Part shown: one piece after another, positions 1 to 5,216 of the stretch | How the letters are laid out: each line of letters opens with the position of its first letter | Position numbering within the stretch: position 1 is the first letter of the stretch | Source of the DNA: Candidatus Dojkabacteria bacterium | Lineage (GTDB): Bacteria > Patescibacteriota > Dojkabacteria > SC72 | Assembly: GCA_011620305.1 (NCBI GenBank) | Contig: WOZL01000002.1 | Location: 1-8,524, forward strand | Direction: 5' to 3' | DNA length: 8,524 nucleotides | The notes under the pieces: model-generated | Told to the model about the DNA's origin: nothing | Seen by the model: the letters and a program-made list of their open reading frames with translations, nothing else | Databases searched by the model: none | Position numbers and translations under genes: made by a program

Positions 1-2
1 AT

Positions 3-38
3 ACTGGACAGGGTCGTGTAGCAACCTTAAAAATGTGA
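3..38 (+). pseudogene. Possible 3' end of an upstream gene cut by the left edge
   Basis: A frame open from the left edge ends at TGA 36-38 and reads TGQGRVATLKM. It is too short to identify. It is listed because the stop lies in the same place, relative to the repeat at 23-63, as the stop of the start-less frame at 4929-5138 relative to its own repeat copy. Both frames have a GG-containing stretch and end near a shared Thr codon (ACC). This could be coincidence. The sequence to the left of the window would decide it. Confidence 0.2.
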
Positions 39-63
39 CAAAGAAGGCAGTATAAAAAGGGGA
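23..63 (+). repeat. Copy 1 of a ~40-bp imperfect direct repeat (with 5132-5170)
   Basis: This stretch aligns with 5132-5170 with four mismatches and two single-base gaps. The best conserved core is CAGTATAAAAAGG, preceded by a GACAAA-type block, and AACC lies at the left end. Each copy sits in the gap before a gene start: the core ends 123 bases before ORF1 and 50 bases before the aspartic protease gene. TATAAA resembles a -10 box, but the GTGACA-like block lies only about 10 bases upstream, too close for a normal sigma-70 promoter. It may be an unusual promoter, an operator, or a recombination or duplication scar. Confidence 0.75.
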
Positions 64-124
64 GAAAGTGTCTCGTTTTTAAATTATTTACAGATTAGCT
101 TTTTGGAAATATTAACAGACAGTT

Positions 125-152
125 TTTACTAATCAAGTTTCTGGTGTATAAT
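125..152 (+). promoter_or_regulatory. Putative sigma-70-type promoter for ORF1
   Basis: A perfect TATAAT at 147-152 has a weak -35 candidate TTTACT at 125-130 (16-base spacer). Transcription would start near 159, leaving a leader of about 24 bases before the ATG at 183, with no Shine-Dalgarno sequence. A second, weaker -10 (TATATT, 170-175) would give a nearly leaderless transcript. The -10 match is clear but the -35 is poor. Confidence 0.4.
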
Positions 153-182
153 AATTTACTCTAAGTTATTATATTCTAAACA

Positions 183-875
183 ATGTTAGAAAAAGGAGAA
201 GATTTATCTATTAATAATGAATTCGATCTAGGTGTAGATAAGGATGAAGCATACGAGGTTATTCAGGATGCATTTGATTCAGATCCCCAACTAAGAATCA
301 GATTTGCCAATCTAGTGCAGGGAGACTTATCTGTGAATTATACAAATACCTCTCAATATAGAGAGGGTGATTATATGGACTTATCTATTTATAAAATTCC
401 AATAGGTAATGAAATTTTGATTACTCAAGGTTACCCAATTGACAAATGGAAGAAGGAGAGACAATTGGGCCTGTTTCTAAAAGAAGTCTCCCAATTGAAC
501 GAAAGGACAGTGATACCAAGTAATTGGCATGAAGTTGATAGTAGAAAATGGAATTCTAAAAACTTAATTAATAGGGTGGCTGGAGGTGAAGTACGAGTAA
601 ATGGTGTTCTAAATGATGTAGAAAGATACGAAAGAATTTTCCTCTTATATCAAAAGTACTTTTCTAGAGAAAATAGCGATTTGGATATTCCTACAGAACG
701 TCTTGATATTCCTGAATTAGACCCTACGAAAATTGAAGATCACATTAGGGCTCTAAATATGACAAGAACAGTAATAGACAATCCTGAGAACATTAAGTTT
801 TTTAATTATGGTACAAAAAGCTTGTTTGGGTATGATACTGATTCTTATATAGCCTGTGGTGTTGAAATAGAATAA
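183..875 (+). CDS. Unrecognised 230-aa soluble protein
   Basis: I do not recognise this protein. It is acidic, has no signal peptide or membrane segment, and looks globular and cytoplasmic. Visible features are an acidic N-terminus (residues 1-35), a mixed alpha/beta middle with a GNEILITQGYPIDKW segment near residues 75-90, a K/R-rich region with NRVAGGEVRVNGVLNDVERYERIF near 130-155, and a small LDIP repeat near 168-178. The ATG at 183 is the first in frame after a TATAAT box and has no Shine-Dalgarno sequence. A separate promoter drives the next gene 90 bases downstream, so this is probably its own transcription unit. It is the first gene after repeat copy 1 and could belong to the same cassette as the following operon. 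Being a real gene is likely from its length and codon use; its function is unknown. Confidence 0.75.
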   Translation: MLEKGEDLSINNEFDLGVDKDEAYEVIQDAFDSDPQLRIRFANLVQGDLSVNYTNTSQYREGDYMDLSIYKIPIGNEILITQGYPIDKWKKERQLGLFLKEVSQLNERTVIPSNWHEVDSRKWNSKNLINRVAGGEVRVNGVLNDVERYERIFLLYQKYFSRENSDLDIPTERLDIPELDPTKIEDHIRALNMTRTVIDNPENIKFFNYGTKSLFGYDTDSYIACGVEIE

Positions 876-909
876 TTCTCAATTTAAAGGTTATAAGTCT
901 AGAGAAAAC

Positions 910-939
910 TTGGATATTAACAAAAGTCTTTGTTATAAT
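910..939 (+). promoter_or_regulatory. Extended -10 promoter for the five-gene operon
   Basis: A perfect TATAAT at 934-939 is preceded by TG plus one base (931-933), the extended -10 signature. A partial -35 (TTGGAT, 910-915) lies 18 bases upstream, which is acceptable because extended -10 promoters depend less on the -35. Transcription would start near 946, giving a leader of about 20 bases before ATG 966. It is the only good promoter seen between 876 and 4936. Confidence 0.6.
918..935. promoter_or_regulatory. Inverted repeat over the operon promoter, candidate operator
   Basis: TAACAAA and TTTGTTA form perfect 7-base arms around a 4-base centre (AGTC). The palindrome fills the spacer and overlaps the first bases of the -10 box, where a dimeric repressor would block RNA polymerase. 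No regulator gene is adjacent; the possible winged-helix protein at 6455-7180 is one local candidate. AT-rich palindromes of this size also arise by chance. Confidence 0.4.
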
Positions 940-965
940 GCCTAAATTCTTGTAGAAAACAATAT

Positions 966-1949
966 ATGAGATCCAAAATTGACAATACTAAAAACAAAAC
1001 AATAGGTATTATCACAACTTCAACCCCAATTGATGGATTATCTGAGAAACAAATTGAAAAAGCATATTCCTATCTTCGGGACAAGGGTTGGGAAGTTATC
1101 GAATCTCCTATATGTAGAAAGAGTAACGAATATCTTTCGGGAAGTGTAGAGGAGAGGGTTAAATATTTTAATGATTTTGTTGTTGATAAAGATATTGATG
1201 TTGTCATGTCCTTCTGGGGTGGGACTAATACAAATCAACTTCTACCTTATCTCGATTATGAACTAATAAAGAAGAACCCCAAAACATATGTTGGTTATTC
1301 AGATACATCGGCATTACTATTGGCAATTACTAAGAAGACAAATCTTATTACATACCATGGTCCTGCAGCAATTACATATTCTAAGCCGGATTTAATGGAG
1401 TACTGCTATGAGTATTTTGAAAAGGCTCTTGAGAAAGATCAGTGGAGAATTCAAGAACCTGAGAAATATGCTGATGATTTATATTTTCTAAGGGAAGAGG
1501 ATTCAGATAGAAGAATATTTAAAGATAATGAGGGGATGAAAATATTTAGAGATGGAACTTGTGAAGGCGAAGTCATAGCTTCTAATTTGCAGACTCTACT
1601 AGTTTTAGCAGGTACAGAGTATTTTCCCTCTTTAAAGGGTAAAGTTTTATTTGTGGAGGAGGCCGAAGATGAACAAACTCCAATGATTCATAGGTTCTTT
1701 ACTCATTTATCTTTGCTTGAAGATTTCAAAGGAATAAAGGGCTTAGTTGTTGGTAAATTTATGGATCATTCAAAAGTTTCTGAAGATAATCTAACAAACA
1801 TCTTAGGAGAAATTTCTACAAGATTTGAAGGACCTTTGGTATATAACGCTTCTTTTGGACATACAGATCCAATTTTTACAATTCCTAATGGGGCAAGAGT
1901 TAAAATAAATACCGATTCTAGTGATAACATTAAATTCTATTATGATTGA
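966..1949 (+). CDS. S66-family serine peptidase, MccF-like (microcin C immunity / LD-carboxypeptidase family)
   Basis: This is a 327-residue serine peptidase of family S66, the usual length. The triad can be placed: nucleophile Ser112 in GYSD, Glu231 in LFVEEAED and His299 in FGHTDP. The WGGTNTNQLLPYLDYELI segment (84-101) matches the MccF branch better than the GYGxxR form of murein LD-carboxypeptidases, and EGEVIASNLQTLLVLAGTEYFP (200-220) is also MccF-type. There is no signal peptide, so it acts in the cytoplasm. Known MccF enzymes inactivate processed microcin C by cleaving the amide between an amino acid and a modified AMP, whereas LdcA enzymes trim cell-wall tetrapeptides. The next gene, an AlaRS-like enzyme overlapping it by 8 bases, favours a role on aminoacyl-nucleotide-like compounds over cell-wall recycling. 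The ATG at 966 follows the promoter by 20 bases without a Shine-Dalgarno sequence. Family is confident; substrate is inferred. Confidence 0.9.
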   Translation: MRSKIDNTKNKTIGIITTSTPIDGLSEKQIEKAYSYLRDKGWEVIESPICRKSNEYLSGSVEERVKYFNDFVVDKDIDVVMSFWGGTNTNQLLPYLDYELIKKNPKTYVGYSDTSALLLAITKKTNLITYHGPAAITYSKPDLMEYCYEYFEKALEKDQWRIQEPEKYADDLYFLREEDSDRRIFKDNEGMKIFRDGTCEGEVIASNLQTLLVLAGTEYFPSLKGKVLFVEEAEDEQTPMIHRFFTHLSLLEDFKGIKGLVVGKFMDHSKVSEDNLTNILGEISTRFEGPLVYNASFGHTDPIFTIPNGARVKINTDSSDNIKFYYD

Positions 1950-3087
1950 GAATTTAGAAACTGAGTGTTGCGAAGAGTTTTCTACTAAAGTTGCAAATTT
2001 TTATAAATCAAAGGGTTTAGATTATCAAGAACCACTTGGTTTAATCCCAGGAGAAGAAGATGAAACTGTTACTTTCACTTCTGCCACGATTAATAATTTT
2101 AAGAAATATATTAGAGAGGAGGAAGAAATTCCAGATAATGGGGTATACACTATTCAGGACTGTTTAAGAACACAGAATCTAGACTATAGATATGAGATGG
2201 GTATAAGTCCGAGATTTGGGAGTTATTTTACTATGTTTGGTCTTATATCAAAGCCTGACTCTTTAGTACAAACATATGAAAGTACCATTGAATTTGTTGA
2301 GTCCGAATTAGGCATTCCATCGGAATCAATAGTGGTTCATAAATCTAGCAAACATGATGTATTTAATGAATTAATGGAAGAAAACTCTAAACAACAGTGG
2401 CTTGAGGATAAAATTGATTGGTATAATTGGAGATATGGGGAGGAAGGTATTCGAGGTGAGGGTATTAGTATTGAAATACCTAATAAGTCAAATCCAGCAG
2501 AAACACAAGTGATTGGAAATATTGTTGTTATATATAACAGAGATAAACCTATCGCAGTTGAGTGGGGGTTTGGTCTAGAGACAACAAAGAGTCGTTTACA
2601 AGGTCTCCCTCACCCAATTTTTTCTTCTGTGATAGGCGAGAGATATCTAGAGAAGAACAATTATAGTATTAATGAGAAGGACATCTTGTTCCTTGATTAT
2701 GCCAATATCCTTTATCACCTAGAAAAAAATGATGTAAAGCAGGGTAGGGATAAGTATGTTGACAGAAGTATTAAACAGTTGTTTCAAGGATTATCGATGC
2801 AGATATTTCTAACACTCAGAAACATTTCAGATTTAGAAGACTTGTTAGGAAGAAAAAAGGATGGTTTGTTTGAGGAATTCGAGGGATATAATTACTCTTT
2901 TCAGGAACGAGTTTCTTTGTTCCTTAATTCATATAGACAAATAGTATCGAACTATAAAGGTAATAGAACTGAAAAGAAAATAGAAAAGACAATTAATAAA
3001 AGTGCTCAGAAATATGGATTTAATAAAGAACAGGAGGAAACTATAATTAAGTTTATTAGCTCTATTGATGAAGGATCTATCAGTTAG
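1942..3087 (+). CDS. Stand-alone alanyl-tRNA synthetase-like protein (catalytic core only, altered active site)
   Basis: This 381-residue protein matches the N-terminal half of AlaRS. The blocks are FYKSKGLDYQEP (20-31, like FFxxKGH), FTSATINNFKKY (45-56, like FTNAGMNQFKD), motif 2-like YTIQDCLR with Arg76, YNWRYGEEG (161-169, like FWQMGDTG), GNIVVIYNR (192-200, like WNIVFMQFNR, Asn193 kept), a motif 3-like GFGLETTKSRLQ (209-220) and QGRDKYVDRSIKQLF (267-281, like NEGRGYVLRRIIRRA). Bacterial AlaRS is about 870 residues; the editing and C-Ala domains are absent. The motif 3 Arg is Thr (GLET), the Asp before GMGLER that holds the alanine amino group is Glu, and the tRNA-side RR is KQ. So it is probably not a housekeeping AlaRS, but a paralogue that activates another amino acid or loads a non-tRNA acceptor. 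The ATG at 1942 overlaps the peptidase stop; an in-frame GTG at 1921 is less likely. Confidence 0.8.
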   Translation: MIENLETECCEEFSTKVANFYKSKGLDYQEPLGLIPGEEDETVTFTSATINNFKKYIREEEEIPDNGVYTIQDCLRTQNLDYRYEMGISPRFGSYFTMFGLISKPDSLVQTYESTIEFVESELGIPSESIVVHKSSKHDVFNELMEENSKQQWLEDKIDWYNWRYGEEGIRGEGISIEIPNKSNPAETQVIGNIVVIYNRDKPIAVEWGFGLETTKSRLQGLPHPIFSSVIGERYLEKNNYSINEKDILFLDYANILYHLEKNDVKQGRDKYVDRSIKQLFQGLSMQIFLTLRNISDLEDLLGRKKDGLFEEFEGYNYSFQERVSLFLNSYRQIVSNYKGNRTEKKIEKTINKSAQKYGFNKEQEETIIKFISSIDEGSIS

Positions 3088-3886
3088 GAGTATTCAAGAA
3101 TTATCGTATACTTCCTTTTTGGGACTTATTAACCAGTGGAATGTTCCACCAGGAGCTTATGAAACGGTAAATAAATGGGTGAGGTTTTCGAATATGAATA
3201 AAAGCTCTCATGTATTAGAGATTGCAACAACGACAGGATTTTCTTTAAGAGAATCTACTGTTTTGTCTGGGTGCTCTGGTGTAGGGATTGATATATCAGA
3301 GGAATCAATAAAACAGGCCCGATTAAATAAAGAGAAATATCTTTCTACCTCAAAAATTGAATATGTTGTTGAGGATGCCAATAAATATAAAACAAAAGAA
3401 CTTTTTAGCCACGTAATAATTGGGGCAGCTTTAAGATTTTTTGAAGAACCTGAAAAAATAATACAAAAATGTGTAAATGATTTTTGGCGAAATCAAGGAT
3501 ATTTATTGTCTTGTGAATTTTATGTAGTCGATGATATCCCGCAATCTCTTGTTGATAAGGCATATGAAGTTTTTGGTATTCAGATAACCCAGGTCCCATA
3601 TAAAGAGGTAATGTCAGTCTATGAAGGTTTAGAATTGATGTATGAGGATAGAAAGAAACCAATACCTGAAACCGAAAAGGAGTTACAATACTACTGTAAA
3701 TGTACAATTGATCGAGTTGTTCGAGAAAAAGGAATTAAAGATGAGGATATTTATCAATCTTTATTCGACAGGCTATATCTTATCAAGAAGACTTCCAATG
3801 ATTTAAGAGAGTACCAGAATTATAATATTTTAGTACATAGATATCGTAAGGATTTGTTCCCTAATAGATATGTAGAGCTTTTTTAA
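3068..3886 (+). CDS. Class I SAM-dependent methyltransferase, substrate unknown
   Basis: This is a 272-residue cytoplasmic protein with a Rossmann-like methyltransferase core. SAM-binding motif I is at residues 49-57 (VLEIATTTG), the acidic end of strand 2 is in GVGIDIS (Asp75), a VEDA block is at 101-104 (adenine site), and the motif IV region is VIIGAALRFFEEPEKII (117-133). Motif I is atypical: the usual Asp/Glu-x-Gly-x-Gly-x-Gly has only its last Gly, with Ala-Thr-Thr-Thr in between. The C-terminal third (about 150-272) is a helical, charged lid or substrate domain that I cannot place. The core resembles small-molecule methyltransferases (type 11/25), not DNA or rRNA enzymes. The ATG at 3068 lies inside the last 20 bases of the AlaRS-like gene, so the two are probably translationally coupled; an alternative TTG start is directly in front. 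Its likely target is a metabolite of the operon's pathway (inference). Confidence 0.75.
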   Translation: MKDLSVRSIQELSYTSFLGLINQWNVPPGAYETVNKWVRFSNMNKSSHVLEIATTTGFSLRESTVLSGCSGVGIDISEESIKQARLNKEKYLSTSKIEYVVEDANKYKTKELFSHVIIGAALRFFEEPEKIIQKCVNDFWRNQGYLLSCEFYVVDDIPQSLVDKAYEVFGIQITQVPYKEVMSVYEGLELMYEDRKKPIPETEKELQYYCKCTIDRVVREKGIKDEDIYQSLFDRLYLIKKTSNDLREYQNYNILVHRYRKDLFPNRYVELF

Positions 3887-3887
3887 T

Positions 3888-4409
3888 ATGATCCTAACAG
3901 GCCAAGAAATTCAAAAACAAGTTGAAGAGGGTTCAATAACAATTGACCCTTTCTATAAGGATAGTGTTAATCCCAATAGTTATAATTATCATCTTTCTCC
4001 TAATTTGCTTGTTGTAGAAAAGGATTTAGATGCAACGGAGCAAACGGAATATAAAGAGGTTACTATACCAGAAGAAGGTTTTATTCTAGAGCCGCATAAA
4101 TTATATTTAGGAGTAACAAAAGAAATTATTGGTAGTAGTAAATATGTAACTTCATTAATTGGTAGGTCTTCAATTGGTAGACTTGGATTGTTTATGCAGA
4201 TTACAGCTGATTTGGGTCAATTAGGCAATAGCCATAAATGGACTCTAGAGATGCATGTTGTGAAGAGATTAAGAGTATATCCAAATATGAGGATAGGGCA
4301 AATTAGTTTTTGGGAGCCGTTTGGGGAGAATGATTATGAGTATATTGATTTGTATAATACCTCAAACAACCCTGTTGTAAGTAAAATATATCAGGAATTT
4401 AAAGGATGA
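3888..4409 (+). CDS. dCTP deaminase/dUTPase-fold protein, copy 1 (keeps Glu, lacks C-terminal lid motif)
   Basis: This 173-residue protein belongs to the trimeric dUTPase / dCTP deaminase superfamily; known members form dUMP or dUTP from dCTP or dUTP. Family marks are MILTGQEI at the start, IDPF (19-22), PNSYNYHL (29-36), GRSSIGRLGLF (92-102), ITAD (105-108), WTLE (118-121) and YPNMRIGQISFW (131-142). Glu121 aligns with the catalytic Glu of dCTP deaminases. Two family features are missing: the Asp two residues after the ITA(x)(x)G turn is Gln111, and the C-terminal GKYQ nucleotide-lid motif is replaced by an LYNTSNNP loop. It begins one base after the methyltransferase stop and overlaps copy 2 by four bases (ATGA). 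Both copies begin with nearly the same eight residues, so they arose by tandem duplication. Fold is certain; activity alone is doubtful. Confidence 0.85.
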   Translation: MILTGQEIQKQVEEGSITIDPFYKDSVNPNSYNYHLSPNLLVVEKDLDATEQTEYKEVTIPEEGFILEPHKLYLGVTKEIIGSSKYVTSLIGRSSIGRLGLFMQITADLGQLGNSHKWTLEMHVVKRLRVYPNMRIGQISFWEPFGENDYEYIDLYNTSNNPVVSKIYQEFKG

Positions 4410-4936
4410 TATTAACAGGGCACGAAATTAAAAAACAGGTTAATAAGGGTAGAATAGTAATAGATCCCTTTGATGAGAGAAATATTCAACCGAATTCTTA
4501 TGACTTTCATTTAGGTAAATATATTAAGGTTTATACTAATAAAATACTAGATTCAAAAAAAAAGAATCTGGTAAAAGAAATAGAAATACCAAAAGAGGGT
4601 CTTCTACTTAAACCGGATGAATTGTATTTGGGTATGATTGAAGAAATAATGGGAAGCGAATACTATGTCCCAATACTTCGTGGGCGTTCTTCTACGGGGA
4701 GGTTAGGACTATTTGTTCATATTACTGCAGATCTTATCGACATAGGTTCAATAAATAATTGGACTTTAATGTTGCACTCAGTTTTACCTGTTAAAATATA
4801 TCCTGGTATGAAAATAGGGCAAGTTACTTTCTGGGTTCCTAAGGGGGAAATTAAGTTATACGAAGGTAAGTACCAAGGTTCATGCAGACCTATGGAATCT
4901 AAAAGTTTTACGGATTTTGATGCTCTGAAATTATAA
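4406..4936 (+). CDS. dCTP deaminase/dUTPase-fold protein, copy 2 (keeps lid and Asp, lacks catalytic Glu)
   Basis: This 176-residue paralogue of the preceding gene has MILTGHEI, IDPF (19-22), PNSYDFHLG (29-37), RGRSSTGRLGLF (92-103), ITADLIDIG (106-114) and YPGMKIGQVTFW (132-143). It keeps Asp112 and the C-terminal YEGKYQ lid (152-157) followed by SKSFTDF, both lost in copy 1. Where dCTP deaminases have the catalytic Glu, it has Met122 (WTLML instead of WTLEM). Alone it should not deaminate by the known mechanism. In this superfamily each trimer active site uses residues from neighbouring subunits, so a mixed oligomer with copy 1 could be complete (inference). The start overlaps copy 1 by ATGA, with AGGA about 9 bases upstream, one of the few Shine-Dalgarno-like signals here. 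It is the last intact gene of the operon. Confidence 0.85.
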   Translation: MILTGHEIKKQVNKGRIVIDPFDERNIQPNSYDFHLGKYIKVYTNKILDSKKKNLVKEIEIPKEGLLLKPDELYLGMIEEIMGSEYYVPILRGRSSTGRLGLFVHITADLIDIGSINNWTLMLHSVLPVKIYPGMKIGQVTFWVPKGEIKLYEGKYQGSCRPMESKSFTDFDALKL

Positions 4937-4986
4937 TGTTAAATCAAGCTTCTACCTTCGAACTGAGCGACTTAAAAAACAATCCT

Positions 4987-5036
4987 TTTTCAGAATTACT
5001 CATCCACCAGGCCTAATTTCTGAAAACTCGTTTTTT
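4987..5036 (+). terminator. Terminator-like hairpin after the operon
   Basis: TTTTCAGAATTA (4987-4998) pairs with TAATTTCTGAAAA (5014-5026), about 12 pairs with one bulged T and a 15-base loop. After a short CTCG comes a run of six T (5031-5036). Its position 50 bases after the last intact gene fits a rho-independent terminator. The stem is AT-rich and therefore weak, and it lies inside the start-less open frame, so this is a moderate call. Confidence 0.4.
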
Positions 5037-5052
5037 GAGGGTCGATATAATC

Positions 5053-5075
5053 AAGGTTTAACAACCTTTTTAAGG
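5053..5075 (+). promoter_or_regulatory. Two mutually exclusive small hairpins
   Basis: AAGGTT (5053-5058) pairs with AACCTT (5063-5068) around a 4-base loop and runs into five T (5067-5071). The same CCTT (5065-5068) can pair instead with AAGG (5072-5075). A TATAAT sits just upstream at 5046-5051 but lacks a good -35. A third short stem (CAGGT 5085-5089 with ACCTG 5099-5103) follows. This could be a small terminator or leader structure, or a by-product of coding sequence in the overlapping open frame. Confidence 0.25.
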
Positions 5076-5131
5076 GGTAGGGTACAGGTCTATAAGGAAC
5101 CTGAGGATTATGGCGGGACATACACGTCTGG

Positions 5132-5170
5132 AACCTAAAATGAGACAAATAAGACAGTATAAAAAGGAGA
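5132..5170 (+). repeat. Copy 2 of the ~40-bp imperfect direct repeat (with 23-63)
   Basis: This is the same motif as at 23-63, including CAGTATAAAAAGG and the GACAAA block. It begins at the stop of the start-less frame (4929-5138) and ends 46 bases before the protease ATG. After the motif, both copies continue with a T-rich tract and then ATTAGC (95-99 region and 5192-5197), so weak similarity extends beyond the core. The two copies bracket about 5.1 kb containing ORF1 and the five-gene operon. Confidence 0.75.
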
Positions 5171-5200
5171 TATTAACTGTGTTTTTTATCAATTAGCATA

Positions 5201-5206
5201 TATAAT
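5201..5206 (+). promoter_or_regulatory. -10 box giving a nearly leaderless protease transcript
   Basis: A perfect TATAAT lies only 10 bases before the ATG at 5217. Transcription would start about 4 bases before the start codon, leaving no room for a ribosome binding site, and none is present. No convincing -35 is seen 16-18 bases upstream. The TATAAA in repeat copy 2 (5158-5163) is an alternative promoter that would give a leader of about 47 bases. Confidence 0.4.
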
Positions 5207-5216
5207 ATAGGCACAA

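Larger units (their letters stand above)
4929..5138 (+). pseudogene. Start-less open frame, probable 3' remnant of a gene
   Basis: The frame offset from copy 2 is open for 69 codons, from just after a TGA (4926-4928) to TAA 5136-5138. It has no ATG, GTG or TTG start. The translation looks protein-like, for instance ITHPPGLISENSFFEGRY and FLRGRVQVYKEPEDYGGTYT. Such a run is not expected often in DNA this AT-rich. I do not recognise the family. It may be the 3' end of a gene whose 5' part was lost when the upstream operon was inserted or duplicated. Alternatively, a +1 shift at AAATTATAA (4928-4936) would join it to copy 2 as a C-terminal extension. The terminator-like hairpins within it could instead mean the region is non-coding. 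Confidence 0.45.

Noticed and set aside
62..80. GAGA/TCTC hairpin followed by five T as a terminator for an upstream gene
   Set aside because: The stem is only four pairs with a five-base loop, too weak to call, and repeat copy 2 has no equivalent.
1038..1238. Minus-strand ORFs opposite the long genes (for example 1038-1238, 3405-3707, 6310-6624)
   Set aside because: They lie entirely or mostly opposite well-supported plus-strand genes, have low-complexity hydrophobic translations and show no domain signals.
966..1949. Assignment as a murein LD-carboxypeptidase (LdcA)
   Set aside because: Same family and triad, but the TNTNQLLPYLDY segment and the EGEVIASNLQTL block fit the MccF branch, and no cell-wall recycling genes are nearby; kept only as an alternative.
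4936..5016. A 26-codon ORF (MLNQASTFELSDL...) whose ATG overlaps the stop of DCD copy 2 as TAATG
   Set aside because: Start overlap is attractive, but the frame is very short, has no recognisable motif, and overlaps a longer, more protein-like open frame and the terminator-like hairpin.
4929..5138. Diversity-generating retroelement variable repeat or template repeat
   Set aside because: The two repeat copies differ by scattered changes without adenine-specific substitution, the frame lacks the typical C-type-lectin ending, and no reverse transcriptase is in the window.
5041..5138. tRNA or known riboswitch in the G-rich stretch after the operon
   Set aside because: No T-loop (GGTTCRA) or cloverleaf can be folded and no riboswitch core I know is present; the open frame explains the sequence equally well.
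5140..5196. An 18-codon ORF starting in repeat copy 2 (MRQIRQYKK...)
   Set aside because: The corresponding frame in repeat copy 1 hits a stop right after the ATG, so the peptide is not conserved between copies.
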